Assembly: GCA_965232575.1 (NCBI GenBank)
Contig: CBDDPZ010000008.1
Coordinates: 434,001-498,000, forward strand
Direction of reading: 5' to 3'
Length of the DNA: 64,000 bases
Source: Bin5 sp965232575
Lineage (GTDB): Bacteria; Chloroflexota; Anaerolineae; Caldilineales; Caldilineaceae
Below, piece by piece: positions 40,930-49,563 of the stretch (positions are counted from its first letter, which is position 1; the number at the start of each line of letters is the position of its first letter). Made by a program: the position numbers and the translations under genes. Under the pieces are notes generated by a model. The model had not been told where the DNA came from. It did no database searches and worked only from the letters and a program-made list of their open reading frames with translations.

Positions 40930-42489
40930 ATGAAAAATTCAGATTGTGTTAACGGCACTTCCACGTCCAATGCAACCATAAACTGGCCTACTGAAGATTG
41001 GCAAACCTCAACTCCAGAAAATCAAGGAATGGATTCCGAAAGCTTGGTGGAATTACTAAGTTTTTACCGGGAAAACAAAATGAACATTCATAGCATGTTG
41101 ATCATTCGAAACGGCAATATCGGACTAGATGCTTGCTTTTATCCATTCACCCCGGGTGGGACTGTCCATGATGTGGCTTCTGTTACTAAGAGTATTACAT
41201 CGGTTCTAATCGGTATTGCTATTGATCAGGGCTTTATTGAAAGTGTCGAACAGCCCCTGTTATCTTATTTCCCAGAACGTACCATTGCCAATCTTGATGC
41301 GAATAAAGAAAAGATAACCATAGAAAACCTGCTCACCATGACTTCCGGTTTTAATTGTGGATATCAACCAGGAGAAAAAGAACATAATGAGATGTTCACA
41401 AGTGAAGATTGGGTGCAGTTTGTGTTAGATTTGCCCATGGCTAGGGGACCGGGCCAAGAGTATGCTTATTGCAGTGGAAATTCACATTTACTTTCGGCGA
41501 TCCTGACAAAGGCAACAAGAATGAGCATGCTCGATTTTGCGCAGAAATACCTTTTTACTCCGCTTGGCATTAATGAGGTTATCTGGCCTCCAGACCCTCA
41601 GGGAATAACTAGAGGTTGGGGGGATCTTCATCTGCATCCTCGTGATCTGGCTAAGATAGGGTACCTTTACCTGAACAATGGACTCTGGGAGGGGAAACAG
41701 TTATTGAATGCAGCATGGGTAGAAAAATCAACACAAACCCAAGTTGATCGTGCGGTAAAGACGAATACCTTCATCCGTCCAGGTCGCGATTATGGATATG
41801 CTTGGCACCTCGTTTCAGAAGGGCCTTTTTCTGGAATGTACTATGCCGCTGGTCGTGGCGGGCAATCGCTTAATGTTTTACCAGACGCAAATATCGTAAC
41901 GGTTATCACTGGTGGAGAGAATGAGTTGTTGGAATATGCTGGAGAAAAAATTGGTGAATTTATATTGTCGATATCAGATCAGACATTACCGCAAAATCTA
42001 GAAGGTAATGAGAATCTTCAGCAGAAGACAGAAGCGATCACAGCCGCGTCGTCTCCCGAACAAATATATTTGCCAGAAATAGCGCAAATCATATCAGGGG
42101 AAATATTTATTCTTGATGAAAATTTTCTCAACTTCAAGACAATTTCTTTGAGTTTCAATGGTCAAGAAGAAGCAGAAGTCAGGTTTTCTATGATTGATCC
42201 CACATCCGGAAAATACACACAACTTGTGGCGCCAATATTCACACAACTTGTGGCGCCAATGAGGTTGGATGGTATCTACACCATCGTTCCTGGACGATTT
42301 GGGCTGTCTACGGGAATAAAAGGAAACTGGGATACAAATGGTGATTTTCTTTTAACCATAGATGAGATGGCCAATATCAACCTATTCGAACTCAGAATGT
42401 CATTTGAAGCGGATAAAGTAACGATTGTGCTGAATGAGAAGACAGGACTCATCGTTAATGAAACATTTGAGGGGGTACGTCAGAATTAG
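40930..42489 (+). CDS. Serine hydrolase of the beta-lactamase/penicillin-binding family, AT-rich, probably acquired
   Basis: 519 residues. The class C-type active site is visible: S-x-x-K as SVTK (84-87), YAYCSGNS near residue 180 in the place of the YxN motif, and AAGRGGQSL near 317, where most relatives have G-H-G-G. This group hydrolyses esters, D-amino-acid peptides or beta-lactams. After about residue 380 a C-terminal beta-rich domain follows. No signal peptide is present. Base composition and codon use (many AAA, AAT, ATA, TTA codons) are far more AT-rich than all neighbours, so recent transfer is likely. An exact 24-base tandem duplication sits in the C-terminal domain. ATG follows TTAGGAAGGAAA. 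Confidence 0.88.
   Translation: MKNSDCVNGTSTSNATINWPTEDWQTSTPENQGMDSESLVELLSFYRENKMNIHSMLIIRNGNIGLDACFYPFTPGGTVHDVASVTKSITSVLIGIAIDQGFIESVEQPLLSYFPERTIANLDANKEKITIENLLTMTSGFNCGYQPGEKEHNEMFTSEDWVQFVLDLPMARGPGQEYAYCSGNSHLLSAILTKATRMSMLDFAQKYLFTPLGINEVIWPPDPQGITRGWGDLHLHPRDLAKIGYLYLNNGLWEGKQLLNAAWVEKSTQTQVDRAVKTNTFIRPGRDYGYAWHLVSEGPFSGMYYAAGRGGQSLNVLPDANIVTVITGGENELLEYAGEKIGEFILSISDQTLPQNLEGNENLQQKTEAITAASSPEQIYLPEIAQIISGEIFILDENFLNFKTISLSFNGQEEAEVRFSMIDPTSGKYTQLVAPIFTQLVAPMRLDGIYTIVPGRFGLSTGIKGNWDTNGDFLLTIDEMANINLFELRMSFEADKVTIVLNEKTGLIVNETFEGVRQN
42217..42264 (+). repeat. In-frame 24-base tandem duplication inside the serine hydrolase
   Basis: Units 42217-42240 and 42241-42264 share ACACAACTTGTGGCGCCAAT and encode TQLVAPIF then TQLVAPMR. 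The copies differ only in the last four bases, so the event is recent. It adds eight residues to a surface-type strand or loop. Confidence 0.9.
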
Positions 42490-42936
42490 ACTGTGATTGC
42501 CCATATTGTAGGCTGTCTGAAAACGCGGCTTTTGGGCCAATTTCTTTCGGCGACGGTATATGAGGATTAGATTTATCGTTCTTGACTTCTTGTCTTTACC
42601 ATGTTACAATATATGTTATAGTAGAAATGCACCGTAAGGATGACTAGCCGAGACGGTGGTGCCTGATCAGGAGTCAGCCAGCAGTGGTGGCACGAATGCT
42701 GGACGGCCAGATGACGATGATCATGAGTGCGATCTGGATGTTCATCAAGCGGTTTGGCTGTTTCTGCCCGCAGTGGGATTCCTCGTAGTGTTCAACGTAA
42801 GTGGGAGGCCGACGCGGCCTTAAGGTCCCGCCCTTATTACGTTAATCATATCGTACCGCTTTCGGTCCTCATTGACCCTCTCACGTTCAGTTACTCCGAA
42901 CAATCTCAACACATTTGGTGAAAGGAAGGACACGAG
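42490..42936 (+). other. Gap between serine hydrolase and Dpp-type operon; long leader
   Basis: 447 bases without a convincing gene. It contains a strong promoter (42582-42610), after which about 320 bases would be untranslated leader. Small frames inside it (for example 42694-42786, MLDGQMTMIMSAIW...) have no recognisable family. I find no known riboswitch consensus by eye. Confidence 0.5.
42582..42610 (+). promoter_or_regulatory. Sigma-70 promoter of the Dpp-type importer operon
   Basis: TTGACT (42582-42587), 17-base spacer, TACAAT (42605-42610), both one mismatch from consensus. It sits in the AT-rich edge of the acquired segment. Confidence 0.7.
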
Positions 42937-44619
42937 ATGAACAACAAGCAGTGGCAACTCACGCTTATCGCCATGCTGGTCACGCTCGGCATGGTTATTA
43001 CCGCCTGCGCGCCGGCCGAGCCGGCTCCGGACACCGCTTCCGGAGAGGCTGCGGGCACCACAATGGATGAGGATGGTGAACGCGTGATCCGCGTGGGCTT
43101 CCGTTCCAATTGGGCCCAAGGGTTCAACATTTTTCCCTATCCTACCTATAAGGCCCAAGGCGACATAGAGCCCTACTTCTATATGCCGTTGCTCCTCCAC
43201 AACAGAGATTTCGAGGCGGTGCCGTGGCTGGCGAAGGAGTGGGAACTCACGGAGAACTGCGACTCCGCCACCTTCTACCTGTATGAAGATGCCGCCTGGT
43301 CCGACGGCACCCCGCTGACCTCAGCAGACGTCAAGTATACGTTCGAAATGTTGTCCCATCCCGACGTCATGAACCGGAACTATGGGTGGGTCGGCGAGCA
43401 GGAATACGTGAAAGGCGAAGCCGACGAGATCGTGGGCATCGTGATGGTGGATGACCACACGGTCCGCTTTGACATGCAAGAGGGCAGAAACAACTGCACG
43501 CCCCACCACGAGGAGTACGGCCCCAGGGTGGGCATTGTTCCCAAGCACATCTTTGAGAAGTTTCCCCTGGAAACCCTCATCACCGGCGAGAATCCCGAGG
43601 CGATGAATCCCACCGTGGTGAGCGGCCCCTTCCGTCTGGGCGACATGGAGCGGGATGTGTTCTTCGAAGCTGTTGCGGTCGATGACTGGTGGGGCGCGAA
43701 GTACTTTGGCGAACCCAAGGTGGACAAGATCATTGCCATCACCATGGAACACGAAGCGCAGCTCCCGGCTCTGGTGGCTGGCGACCTGGATGTCACCCAG
43801 TACTTGCAGGTGAGCGACATCGAAGGCCTGGAGGGCAATCCCGACCTGAAGATCCTCGTGGACGAATCTCTGGGGATGCTTGGGATTCAGTTCAATCGCC
43901 GGCCCGGGTCCCTGCCGGACAAGATCCGCTACGCGATGGAATACGCCACCGACCGCGACGCCATCGTCGCCGCCCACACGCTGGGCCATGGCAGCAAGAC
44001 CTACAGTTGGATGGCCAACGAAGGAGCCTATCGAGCCGAGGACATGGTGTGGCGCGAGTACGACCCCGAAATGGCGAAGCAGTTGATCCAGGAAGCCATC
44101 GACGCGGGCGAATGGGATGCCGACCGCACCATCATCTTCCTCGATGACGCTGAAAAGCCCATCTGGAACCTGTGGATTGACATGATGCGCGAGGTGGGGT
44201 TGAACGTCGAGATGCAGATCGTCGGCCTGGCCTTCCCTGACAAACTGCTCGCTGGCGAGTACGACGTTAGCGAAGGGGGCGGCGGAACCGTTCGGGGATA
44301 TAGCCTCCGAGCCTGTTACTACTTCCATCGACCACTTGGTAGGAATTATGAGAATACCGGCTGGTACGACGAGGAATTCGGCACCTTGTGCAAGGAAGCC
44401 CGGGCCACGCTCGATGATGAAGTACGCACGAAAAACCTCGCCAGGGCCACCAAAATCTGGTACGACTATGGTCCCTGGATCACCTTCTCCACCAATATGC
44501 GCGTCTGGGGCACGCGATCCAATATCTGCGGTGTCGTTCCCAACACCACAACTGGGCTGGTGCACCGCGGCGGTGCAGACTATGGCCTCTTAGACTGGTA
44601 CATCTGCGATGAGGGCTAG
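42937..44619 (+). CDS. Peptide/oligosaccharide ABC importer solute-binding lipoprotein (family 5)
   Basis: 560 residues. Signal MNNKQWQLTLIAMLVTLGM with lipobox VITAC. The mature part has the DppA/OppA pattern: PLLLHNRDFEAVPWLAKEWE, the ATFYLYEDAAWSDGTPLTSA block (W-S-D-G-x-P family signature), VKYTFEM, and IRYAMEYATDRDAIV. Many family 5 proteins in this type of organism bind oligosaccharides rather than peptides, so cargo is open. ATG 42937 follows AAAGGAAGGA. Permeases at 44716 and 45877 complete the membrane part; no DppD/DppF ATPases follow. Confidence 0.93.
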   Translation: MNNKQWQLTLIAMLVTLGMVITACAPAEPAPDTASGEAAGTTMDEDGERVIRVGFRSNWAQGFNIFPYPTYKAQGDIEPYFYMPLLLHNRDFEAVPWLAKEWELTENCDSATFYLYEDAAWSDGTPLTSADVKYTFEMLSHPDVMNRNYGWVGEQEYVKGEADEIVGIVMVDDHTVRFDMQEGRNNCTPHHEEYGPRVGIVPKHIFEKFPLETLITGENPEAMNPTVVSGPFRLGDMERDVFFEAVAVDDWWGAKYFGEPKVDKIIAITMEHEAQLPALVAGDLDVTQYLQVSDIEGLEGNPDLKILVDESLGMLGIQFNRRPGSLPDKIRYAMEYATDRDAIVAAHTLGHGSKTYSWMANEGAYRAEDMVWREYDPEMAKQLIQEAIDAGEWDADRTIIFLDDAEKPIWNLWIDMMREVGLNVEMQIVGLAFPDKLLAGEYDVSEGGGGTVRGYSLRACYYFHRPLGRNYENTGWYDEEFGTLCKEARATLDDEVRTKNLARATKIWYDYGPWITFSTNMRVWGTRSNICGVVPNTTTGLVHRGGADYGLLDWYICDEG

Positions 44620-44661
44620 TCACGCCCGAACTGGGTTTGTGTAGAATCTGATTGGTAGGGG

Positions 44662-44695
44662 TAGGGGCATGGGGATGTTCGTCCTCGTGCCCCTA
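44662..44695 (+). other. Intergenic hairpin after the family 5 lipoprotein gene
   Basis: Arms TAGGGGCA (44662-44669) and TGCCCCTA (44688-44695) with an inner GGA/TCC pairing. It lies in the 96-base gap before the first permease and may, like the hairpin at 38668, set the lipoprotein-to-permease ratio. Confidence 0.5.
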
Positions 44696-44715
44696 TGCCC
44701 GCTGTAGGGGGTCTG

Positions 44716-45720
44716 ATGACGACTTACATCATCCGGCGCATATGGCTCATCTTCCCGATCCTTTTCATTATTACCATCGTCAACTTCGGACTGATGCACC
44801 TGGCGCCTGGTGATCCCACCCAATTCATGTTGCCGCCCGATATTGCGTTCGAACACATAGAAATCACGATTGACGGACATGGCTACAAATATGAGGCAAA
44901 AGAGGGGTACGAGGACTACCTGAAGGAGAAGTTAGGGCTGGACAAACCTATCCACGTGCAGTACCTCCGCTGGCTGTGGAACCTGTCCCAGGGCAACTTT
45001 GGCCGCTCGATGATTGATCAAGCGGACGTGTTCGAGGAGATGGTCCGTAGACTACCGGTGACGCTGAGGTTGACGGTAACCTCCCTGGCGGTCAGCCTTG
45101 TGGTAGGACTTGGGCTGGGCGTCCTCTCCGCCCTCTTCCAGTACTCTCTATTCGACGTCGTGACCACCGTCATCTCCTTCCTCTTTCTCAGCTTGCCCGG
45201 TTTCTTCTTCCTGCTTCTGGCCATATGGGTGTTTGCCTTGCAGCTCAACTGGCTCCCCGCAAGCGGAATGTATTCCGTAGGTGGCGATAGAGGGCTGTGG
45301 GACAGCCTCAAGCACATGATCCTGCCGGTCACGGTGCTCGGGCTGGGTGGTTCCGCCGGTTTTATCCGCTTTGCACGCACGAGCATGTTGGAGGTGATGG
45401 GCGAGGACTACGTGCGCACGGCGCAGGCCAAAGGACTCCCAGAGCGTGTCGTGATCATGCGCCATGCCTTCCGCAACGCGCTCATGCCGATCGTGACGAT
45501 CATCAGCTACCGGCTGCCGGCCCTGTTTGCCGGCTCAGTGCTGGTAGAACGTTTGGCAAACTGGCCGGGCATCGGTCGCTGGGTGCTCGACGCTGCACTG
45601 TCGAAAGACTACCCCGTTATGATGGCCAACGTGATCGTCATCGCCATCCTGACGCTGATCGCAAATTTGATCGCCGACATCGCCTACGCGTTTGTCGATC
45701 CTCGTATCGCCTATAAATGA
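44716..45720 (+). CDS. Dpp/Opp-type ABC importer permease (DppB-like)
   Basis: 334 residues. It opens MTTYIIRRIWLIFPILFII, has the long periplasmic loop after helix 1 that marks DppB proteins (PGDPTQFMLPPD... with LDKPIHVQYLRWLWNL) and five more helices. EAA-like loop: MGEDYVRTAQAKGLPERVVI. C-terminus IADIAYAFVDPRIAYK is standard. The start at ATG 44716 follows TAGGGGG; the in-frame upstream start at 44695 lies in the hairpin. Its stop codon is part of a 25-base tandem duplication. Confidence 0.93.
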   Translation: MTTYIIRRIWLIFPILFIITIVNFGLMHLAPGDPTQFMLPPDIAFEHIEITIDGHGYKYEAKEGYEDYLKEKLGLDKPIHVQYLRWLWNLSQGNFGRSMIDQADVFEEMVRRLPVTLRLTVTSLAVSLVVGLGLGVLSALFQYSLFDVVTTVISFLFLSLPGFFFLLLAIWVFALQLNWLPASGMYSVGGDRGLWDSLKHMILPVTVLGLGGSAGFIRFARTSMLEVMGEDYVRTAQAKGLPERVVIMRHAFRNALMPIVTIISYRLPALFAGSVLVERLANWPGIGRWVLDAALSKDYPVMMANVIVIAILTLIANLIADIAYAFVDPRIAYK

Positions 45721-45749
45721 GCTTCCTCGTTTCGCCTATAAATGAGCTG
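45700..45749 (+). repeat. 25-base tandem duplication across the dppB-like stop codon
   Basis: 45700-45724 and 45725-45749 are two copies of CCTCGTnTCGCCTATAAATG plus AGCT(T/G), differing at two positions. The first copy contains the native stop; the second is untranslated. It is followed by a GATCCTTCGCTGCG...CAGGATGAC word that resembles dispersed REP-like elements seen in many genomes. Confidence 0.85.
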
Positions 45750-45876
45750 CAGATCTCGCGAGGACACCGATGAGATCCTTCGCTGCGTTCAGGATGACGG
45801 GCGCAGGCCTCATTTCTGGCCTGGACAACGCTGCACAGCGGCGTGAGATACTCGGCATCGACTGGGGCTCACCATT

Positions 45877-46812
45877 ATGACCAAACGTACAGAGATATTG
45901 GAACGACCTTCCTTACAGCGCGAGCAATCCTCTGCCAGCGACGACGCCGCGTTGACGCGCCGACAGGGCCTGTTTCAGTCTCGTGCCTGGAAGAACTATC
46001 TGCGCAATCGTTTCGGCGTCCTCGGCGCGATCATGATCGGCGCGCTGTTGGTCATCACGCTGGCTGCGCCTCTGGTCACGAGCTATGAGCCTTCCGCAAC
46101 CGACGCGTACAACCTGGTCAAACCGCCGAGCAGCGAACACTGGCTGGGTACGGACGCGATCGGCAGAGACATGTGGTCCCGCGTCGTCTATGGCGGGCGC
46201 ATTTCCCTGCTGGTCGGTGCGCTGGGGGTGATGCTGCAGACGGTCATCGGCACGATCATGGGCGCCATATCGGGCTTCTTCGGCGGCTGGGTGGATAACG
46301 TGATCCAGCGGCTAGTCGAGGTGATGCAGGTATTTCCCGATTTCATGATGCTCCTGATCATGGTATCCTTGCTGGGACCCAGCCTGGTCAATCTGTTTAT
46401 TGCCATTGCACTCCTGAATTGGCACGGTGTGTGCCGCTTGATTCGAGGCCAGATCTTGACAGTGCGGGAAGAGGACTACATCCTGGCTGCCCGATCCATC
46501 GGGGTAGACAACCGTCGCATTATCTTCAGGCACATCCTGCCGAATCTGTCCGGCATCATCCTGGTCAGCATGGTAACCAGCATCGGCGGCTTCATCCTGC
46601 TCGAAGCCAGCCTCAGCTTTGTCGGCCTGGGTGTGCAGCCTCCGACGCCAAGCTGGGGAAACCTGATCTTTCAGGCCAATAACCTGGTCGTTCTGCAGAT
46701 CCGTCCCTGGCTCTGGATACCGCCGGGCCTTGCCGTGATCCTTTGTGTGCTTGGCTTCAACTTCGTTGGCGACGCGCTGCGTGATGTCTTCGATCCCCAT
46801 CGACAGCAATAG
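45877..46812 (+). CDS. Dpp/Opp-type ABC importer permease (DppC-like)
   Basis: 311 residues: a long hydrophilic N-terminus with RNRFGVLGAIMIGALLV as helix 1, the DppC hallmark HWLGTDAIGRDMWSRVVYGGR, the EAA-like loop REEDYILAARSIGVDNRRII and the ending NFVGDALRDVFDP. It starts 156 bases after the first permease, a longer gap than usual because of the inserted repeat sequence. Downstream 207 bases contain no ATPase gene. Confidence 0.94.
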   Translation: MTKRTEILERPSLQREQSSASDDAALTRRQGLFQSRAWKNYLRNRFGVLGAIMIGALLVITLAAPLVTSYEPSATDAYNLVKPPSSEHWLGTDAIGRDMWSRVVYGGRISLLVGALGVMLQTVIGTIMGAISGFFGGWVDNVIQRLVEVMQVFPDFMMLLIMVSLLGPSLVNLFIAIALLNWHGVCRLIRGQILTVREEDYILAARSIGVDNRRIIFRHILPNLSGIILVSMVTSIGGFILLEASLSFVGLGVQPPTPSWGNLIFQANNLVVLQIRPWLWIPPGLAVILCVLGFNFVGDALRDVFDPHRQQ

Positions 46813-47019
46813 TCTCGCTCATTTGCTCGTTTGTAAGGTTACCTGGACCCGCACATCCGCTACGACTGAGCACCGAAACGAAATGATTTCCTACAATGAG
46901 CGCGCCCCCAAGTCGTATCCGAGCCCAGGTGGACGCAGGCAACCTCTCAGCGAAGTCTTTGTCATCGACGGGCTCAACACAATTCCAGTAGAATCACAGC
47001 AGGTAAGGAGATAAACCTC

Positions 47020-47847
47020 GTGAGAAAAGCAGATCTGCACGTCCATACTCATGCGTCCTCCGACGCATCGTTTGACCCGGAGGAGGTCTTCAGCATTGCC
47101 ATGGCGCGCGGACTGACGGCCGTGACCTTCAGCGACCACGACAGCATCGAAAGCATTGCGGAAGGCCAACGACTCTCGACCGTATACGACGTGACCTTTT
47201 TGCCCGGCATCGAGATCACAAGTTCGTGGCGCGGGGAACCGGCCCACGTTTTGGGCTTTTTCCGCGATGGTCCGCTTTCTTCTCTGGAAGGTTTTCTGGC
47301 CGATAAAATCTGGTCGGTGAGAAGAAGGTCCCATCTCGCCATGCTGGAATATTTGCAGGGGAAAGGCACAAAGGTGACCATCGCTGAATACGACGCCGAG
47401 GTGAAGGCTCAGGAACAATCCGAGTCGACAGCATTATATGCGCTGCTGTTGAAAAAAGGCGTTGTGTCGAATCAAAAAGAGTTCATGGCCATGCGGGAGG
47501 CTTCCGGCGTCCGGGTTCTCCACCCACCGATACCGGAGGTAATTCCGGCTATTCACGAGGCCGGCGGCATTGCCGTGGTCGCTCATCCCGGCCACGACAC
47601 GGGCGTCGTTTTCACGTTCGACGAAGAGAATATCGCTGCCCTGGCTGCCGAAGGACTCGACGGTGTCGAGGTGTTCCATCCCGCGCACACCAAGGCCCAA
47701 GAGGACGACTATGTACGGATATCAGATCACCTCGGACTGGTCAAGACCGGTGGTTCGGACATGCACATACCGCGCCCGGAGCCCCAAAAGATGGTAGGCG
47801 GCACGTTTTGTGATTGGGATGGGGTACTCCAGTACCTGGAAGGCTAG
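47020..47847 (+). CDS. PHP-domain phosphoesterase
   Basis: 275 residues with the polymerase-and-histidinol-phosphatase fold: ADLHVHTHASSD (metal ligands His7, His9), VTFSDHDSIE, LPGIEITSSW, VVAHPGHDTG, and late GLVKTGGSDMHIP. Members hydrolyse nucleoside 3',5'-bisphosphates, phosphoesters or oligonucleotides. The start is GTG at 47020 after AAGGAG at 47005-47010; no ATG is near. A weak promoter-like pair (TCGACG, 18 bases, TAGAAT ending 46994) lies just before it. Confidence 0.9.
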   Translation: MRKADLHVHTHASSDASFDPEEVFSIAMARGLTAVTFSDHDSIESIAEGQRLSTVYDVTFLPGIEITSSWRGEPAHVLGFFRDGPLSSLEGFLADKIWSVRRRSHLAMLEYLQGKGTKVTIAEYDAEVKAQEQSESTALYALLLKKGVVSNQKEFMAMREASGVRVLHPPIPEVIPAIHEAGGIAVVAHPGHDTGVVFTFDEENIAALAAEGLDGVEVFHPAHTKAQEDDYVRISDHLGLVKTGGSDMHIPRPEPQKMVGGTFCDWDGVLQYLEG

Positions 47848-48184
47848 ACCCTTGTGAAGGTTCAAAGGCAGTTCTCAGGTGGAGAGTCTCTCGGTTGGTC
47901 AGAATCAGGGCGTCGACCAGTGTCACACTCCACCTTCGCAGTAAGTATAGACCCAATGTCAAGTCAGAGAGTGCTTAGTCAAGAAACGCCAGGACACACC
48001 CCTTTTCATGGCGTTACTCTCCAATTTTTGGTACGATTTACCAGAAATAGATCCCACGCCATGAAGGAGCTAGTCGTGATGGAAACTGTCTTGTCAGAAC
48101 AAGATACGCAGACAAATGGTCATGCCGAATGGCGGGACATGTCGGATGCGATCATGCGTTTGAGCAACATCGCCTCGTAGGTTT
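47848..48184. other. Convergent gap without a supported gene
   Basis: 337 bases between the PHP gene and the convergent PhyH gene. A plus-strand frame ending at 48180 with an ATG at 48061 (MKELVVMETVLSEQDTQTNG...) is short, has no known family and is probably not coding, though it might be the stump of a lost gene. No clear terminator is visible. Confidence 0.5.
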
Positions 48185-49036
48185 TTAGTTATTATAAGCT
48201 TCCACGAAACCCCATTCCTCCAACCAACTAATCCAGCGCGCACGCCTGGGGTTATTTTCAGGATTTTCCAGCCACCAGGGATGATATTGCAACCCCACCG
48301 TTCCCAAGTTCTTCTTGAGTTCAGGAATGTGTTCCACCACTTTGCGCATCGACTCTACCGCTTCGGGTGTCCTTGGGGTGCCATAAAAATTAAAGGTGCA
48401 GGTGCGGCGGTCTCGATAGCCGCCAAAGGCAGCATGCCAGGTCAACTGGTTGAAGATAATGATATCACCCGGATTCGAACTAAATACATAGCAGGGAATA
48501 TCTTCACCGCTCAGACCAGACTCCTCTAAAATTCGGGCCTTTGTAGGGCCAAACGAACTGCGCAATCCAATGCTATGAAGTTCTTCATGTAATGGATTTT
48601 TGTGCGACCCGGGAATGACACGCAATGCGCCGCGATCAGCGGTTGTCGGCTGCAGATACATGACGTTCTTGATTGCCAATAGATGAGGATCGCTCCAATC
48701 CGGATGCCAATCGGTATTATTCTCATAGCTGTTGGCGTTAGAATGGACGGGAACGGAATCTTCATCTATCAGCTGTTCCGCGGGCAGATAAATACGCGGG
48801 TCCTCAAGCAAGCTGGCAATAAAGGGAGTTTCCGGGGTCCGGTTACCCCAGTTGTTGAAAATACGTTTCTCTTCAGGATCGGTTTCCTCCAGAATGGATG
48901 CAAGGCGACGATCGAACTCTTCGTTTATCTTATTCATCTCCTCGGGACTGAACAGATTTCTCCGGACCAGGAACCCGAAAACTTCAAAGATCTGGATCTG
49001 CTCTTCGGTAAGGCTATAGTCTTCCTGCGTCATCAT
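48185..49036 (-). CDS. Phytanoyl-CoA dioxygenase (PhyH)-family oxygenase
   Basis: 283 residues with iron ligands His111 and Asp113 (DWHPDWSD), distal His200 (LTWHAAFGG) and Arg210 for 2-oxoglutarate. The stretch RGALRVIPGSHKNPLH is the conserved core of PhyH proteins. Base composition is lower in GC than most neighbours. The ATG at 49036 (or the next at 49033) follows TGAGGAAAT. A promoter with an operator-like palindrome in its spacer lies at 49135-49162, divergent from the glucuronidase operon, which suggests joint control. Confidence 0.92.
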   Translation of the reverse strand: MMTQEDYSLTEEQIQIFEVFGFLVRRNLFSPEEMNKINEEFDRRLASILEETDPEEKRIFNNWGNRTPETPFIASLLEDPRIYLPAEQLIDEDSVPVHSNANSYENNTDWHPDWSDPHLLAIKNVMYLQPTTADRGALRVIPGSHKNPLHEELHSIGLRSSFGPTKARILEESGLSGEDIPCYVFSSNPGDIIIFNQLTWHAAFGGYRDRRTCTFNFYGTPRTPEAVESMRKVVEHIPELKKNLGTVGLQYHPWWLENPENNPRRARWISWLEEWGFVEAYNN

Positions 49037-49134
49037 ATTTCCTCAGCTGACCTCAATCAGAAATCAGGTATACGTCGGCTCGGCAGGCTTGTGCTCTGTC
49101 GAATTCTGCTGCAATCTCTTAATCACAAGGAGGT

Positions 49135-49162
49135 ATTATAGTCCAAAATGCTTTTGGCACAA
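49135..49162 (-). promoter_or_regulatory. Promoter of the PhyH gene with a palindrome in the spacer
   Basis: Minus-strand TTGTGC (49162-49157), 16-base spacer and a perfect TATAAT (49140-49135). The spacer holds CCAAAA-TGC-TTTTGG (49143-49157), a perfect 6+3+6 palindrome between the two boxes, a classic repressor position. Confidence 0.6.
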
Positions 49163-49172
49163 CTCCCTGGGT

Positions 49173-49201
49173 TTGACATTTCCGGGTATTGAACGAATAG
49201 T
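49173..49201 (+). promoter_or_regulatory. Sigma-70 promoter reading toward the GH67-like operon
   Basis: TTGACA (49173-49178), 17-base spacer, AATAGT (49196-49201). It is 10 bases from the divergent promoter's -35 box. The transcript would carry the NagA remnant as a roughly 350-base leader before the ATG at 49564. Confidence 0.6.
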
Positions 49202-49209
49202 GTCGTACT

Positions 49210-49503
49210 TTGTCAATAAATCGGGGCGTTTACGACGGCGTTGGCATGCTGCTTGATCGGACCGCGTTTGCGAGCAGCACCACAATGTTGAATCAGATGA
49301 TACCTATTCTGATGGACACCGTCGGTGTTCCACTGGTAGAGGCCATTCGTATGGCAAGCCTGACGCCAGCCCGCGTTATCGGCGTGGATGACCGCAAGGG
49401 CAGCTTGGAAGCGGGCAAGGACGCCGATATAGCGATCTTTGAGGATGACTTTAGTGCCTGGCGTACTATGATCCGCGGACAGTGGGCGTACGCAGCCACT
49501 TAA
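49210..49503 (+). pseudogene. C-terminal remnant of N-acetylglucosamine-6-phosphate deacetylase-like amidohydrolase
   Basis: The frame reads YDGVGMLLDRTAFASSTTML, then AIRMASLTPARVIGVDDRKG and SLEAGKDADIAIFEDDF, the last 90 or so residues of a NagA-type protein (substrate-loop serine region and the GSLxxGKDAD end). The other 290 residues, including all metal ligands, are absent, and no promoter-proximal start fits. It sits in the leader of the glucuronidase operon. Confidence 0.78.
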
Positions 49504-49563
49504 TATAACCCTACCGGTTGACCACTTGAGTTGAAGCGAGAATCGCAGGAGGGTAACACAAAT

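Noticed and set aside
42727..42921. Small frame before the family 5 lipoprotein
   Set aside because: It has no ribosome site, no known family, and lies in the presumed leader.
46745..47014. Frame between dppC-like and PHP genes (contains EVFVIDGLNTIPV)
   Set aside because: A resemblance to dipeptidase starts was considered, but only about ten residues fit and the frame begins inside dppC.
47854..48180. 108-codon frame after the PHP gene
   Set aside because: No family, poor start, and odd composition for coding; kept only as part of a gap entry.
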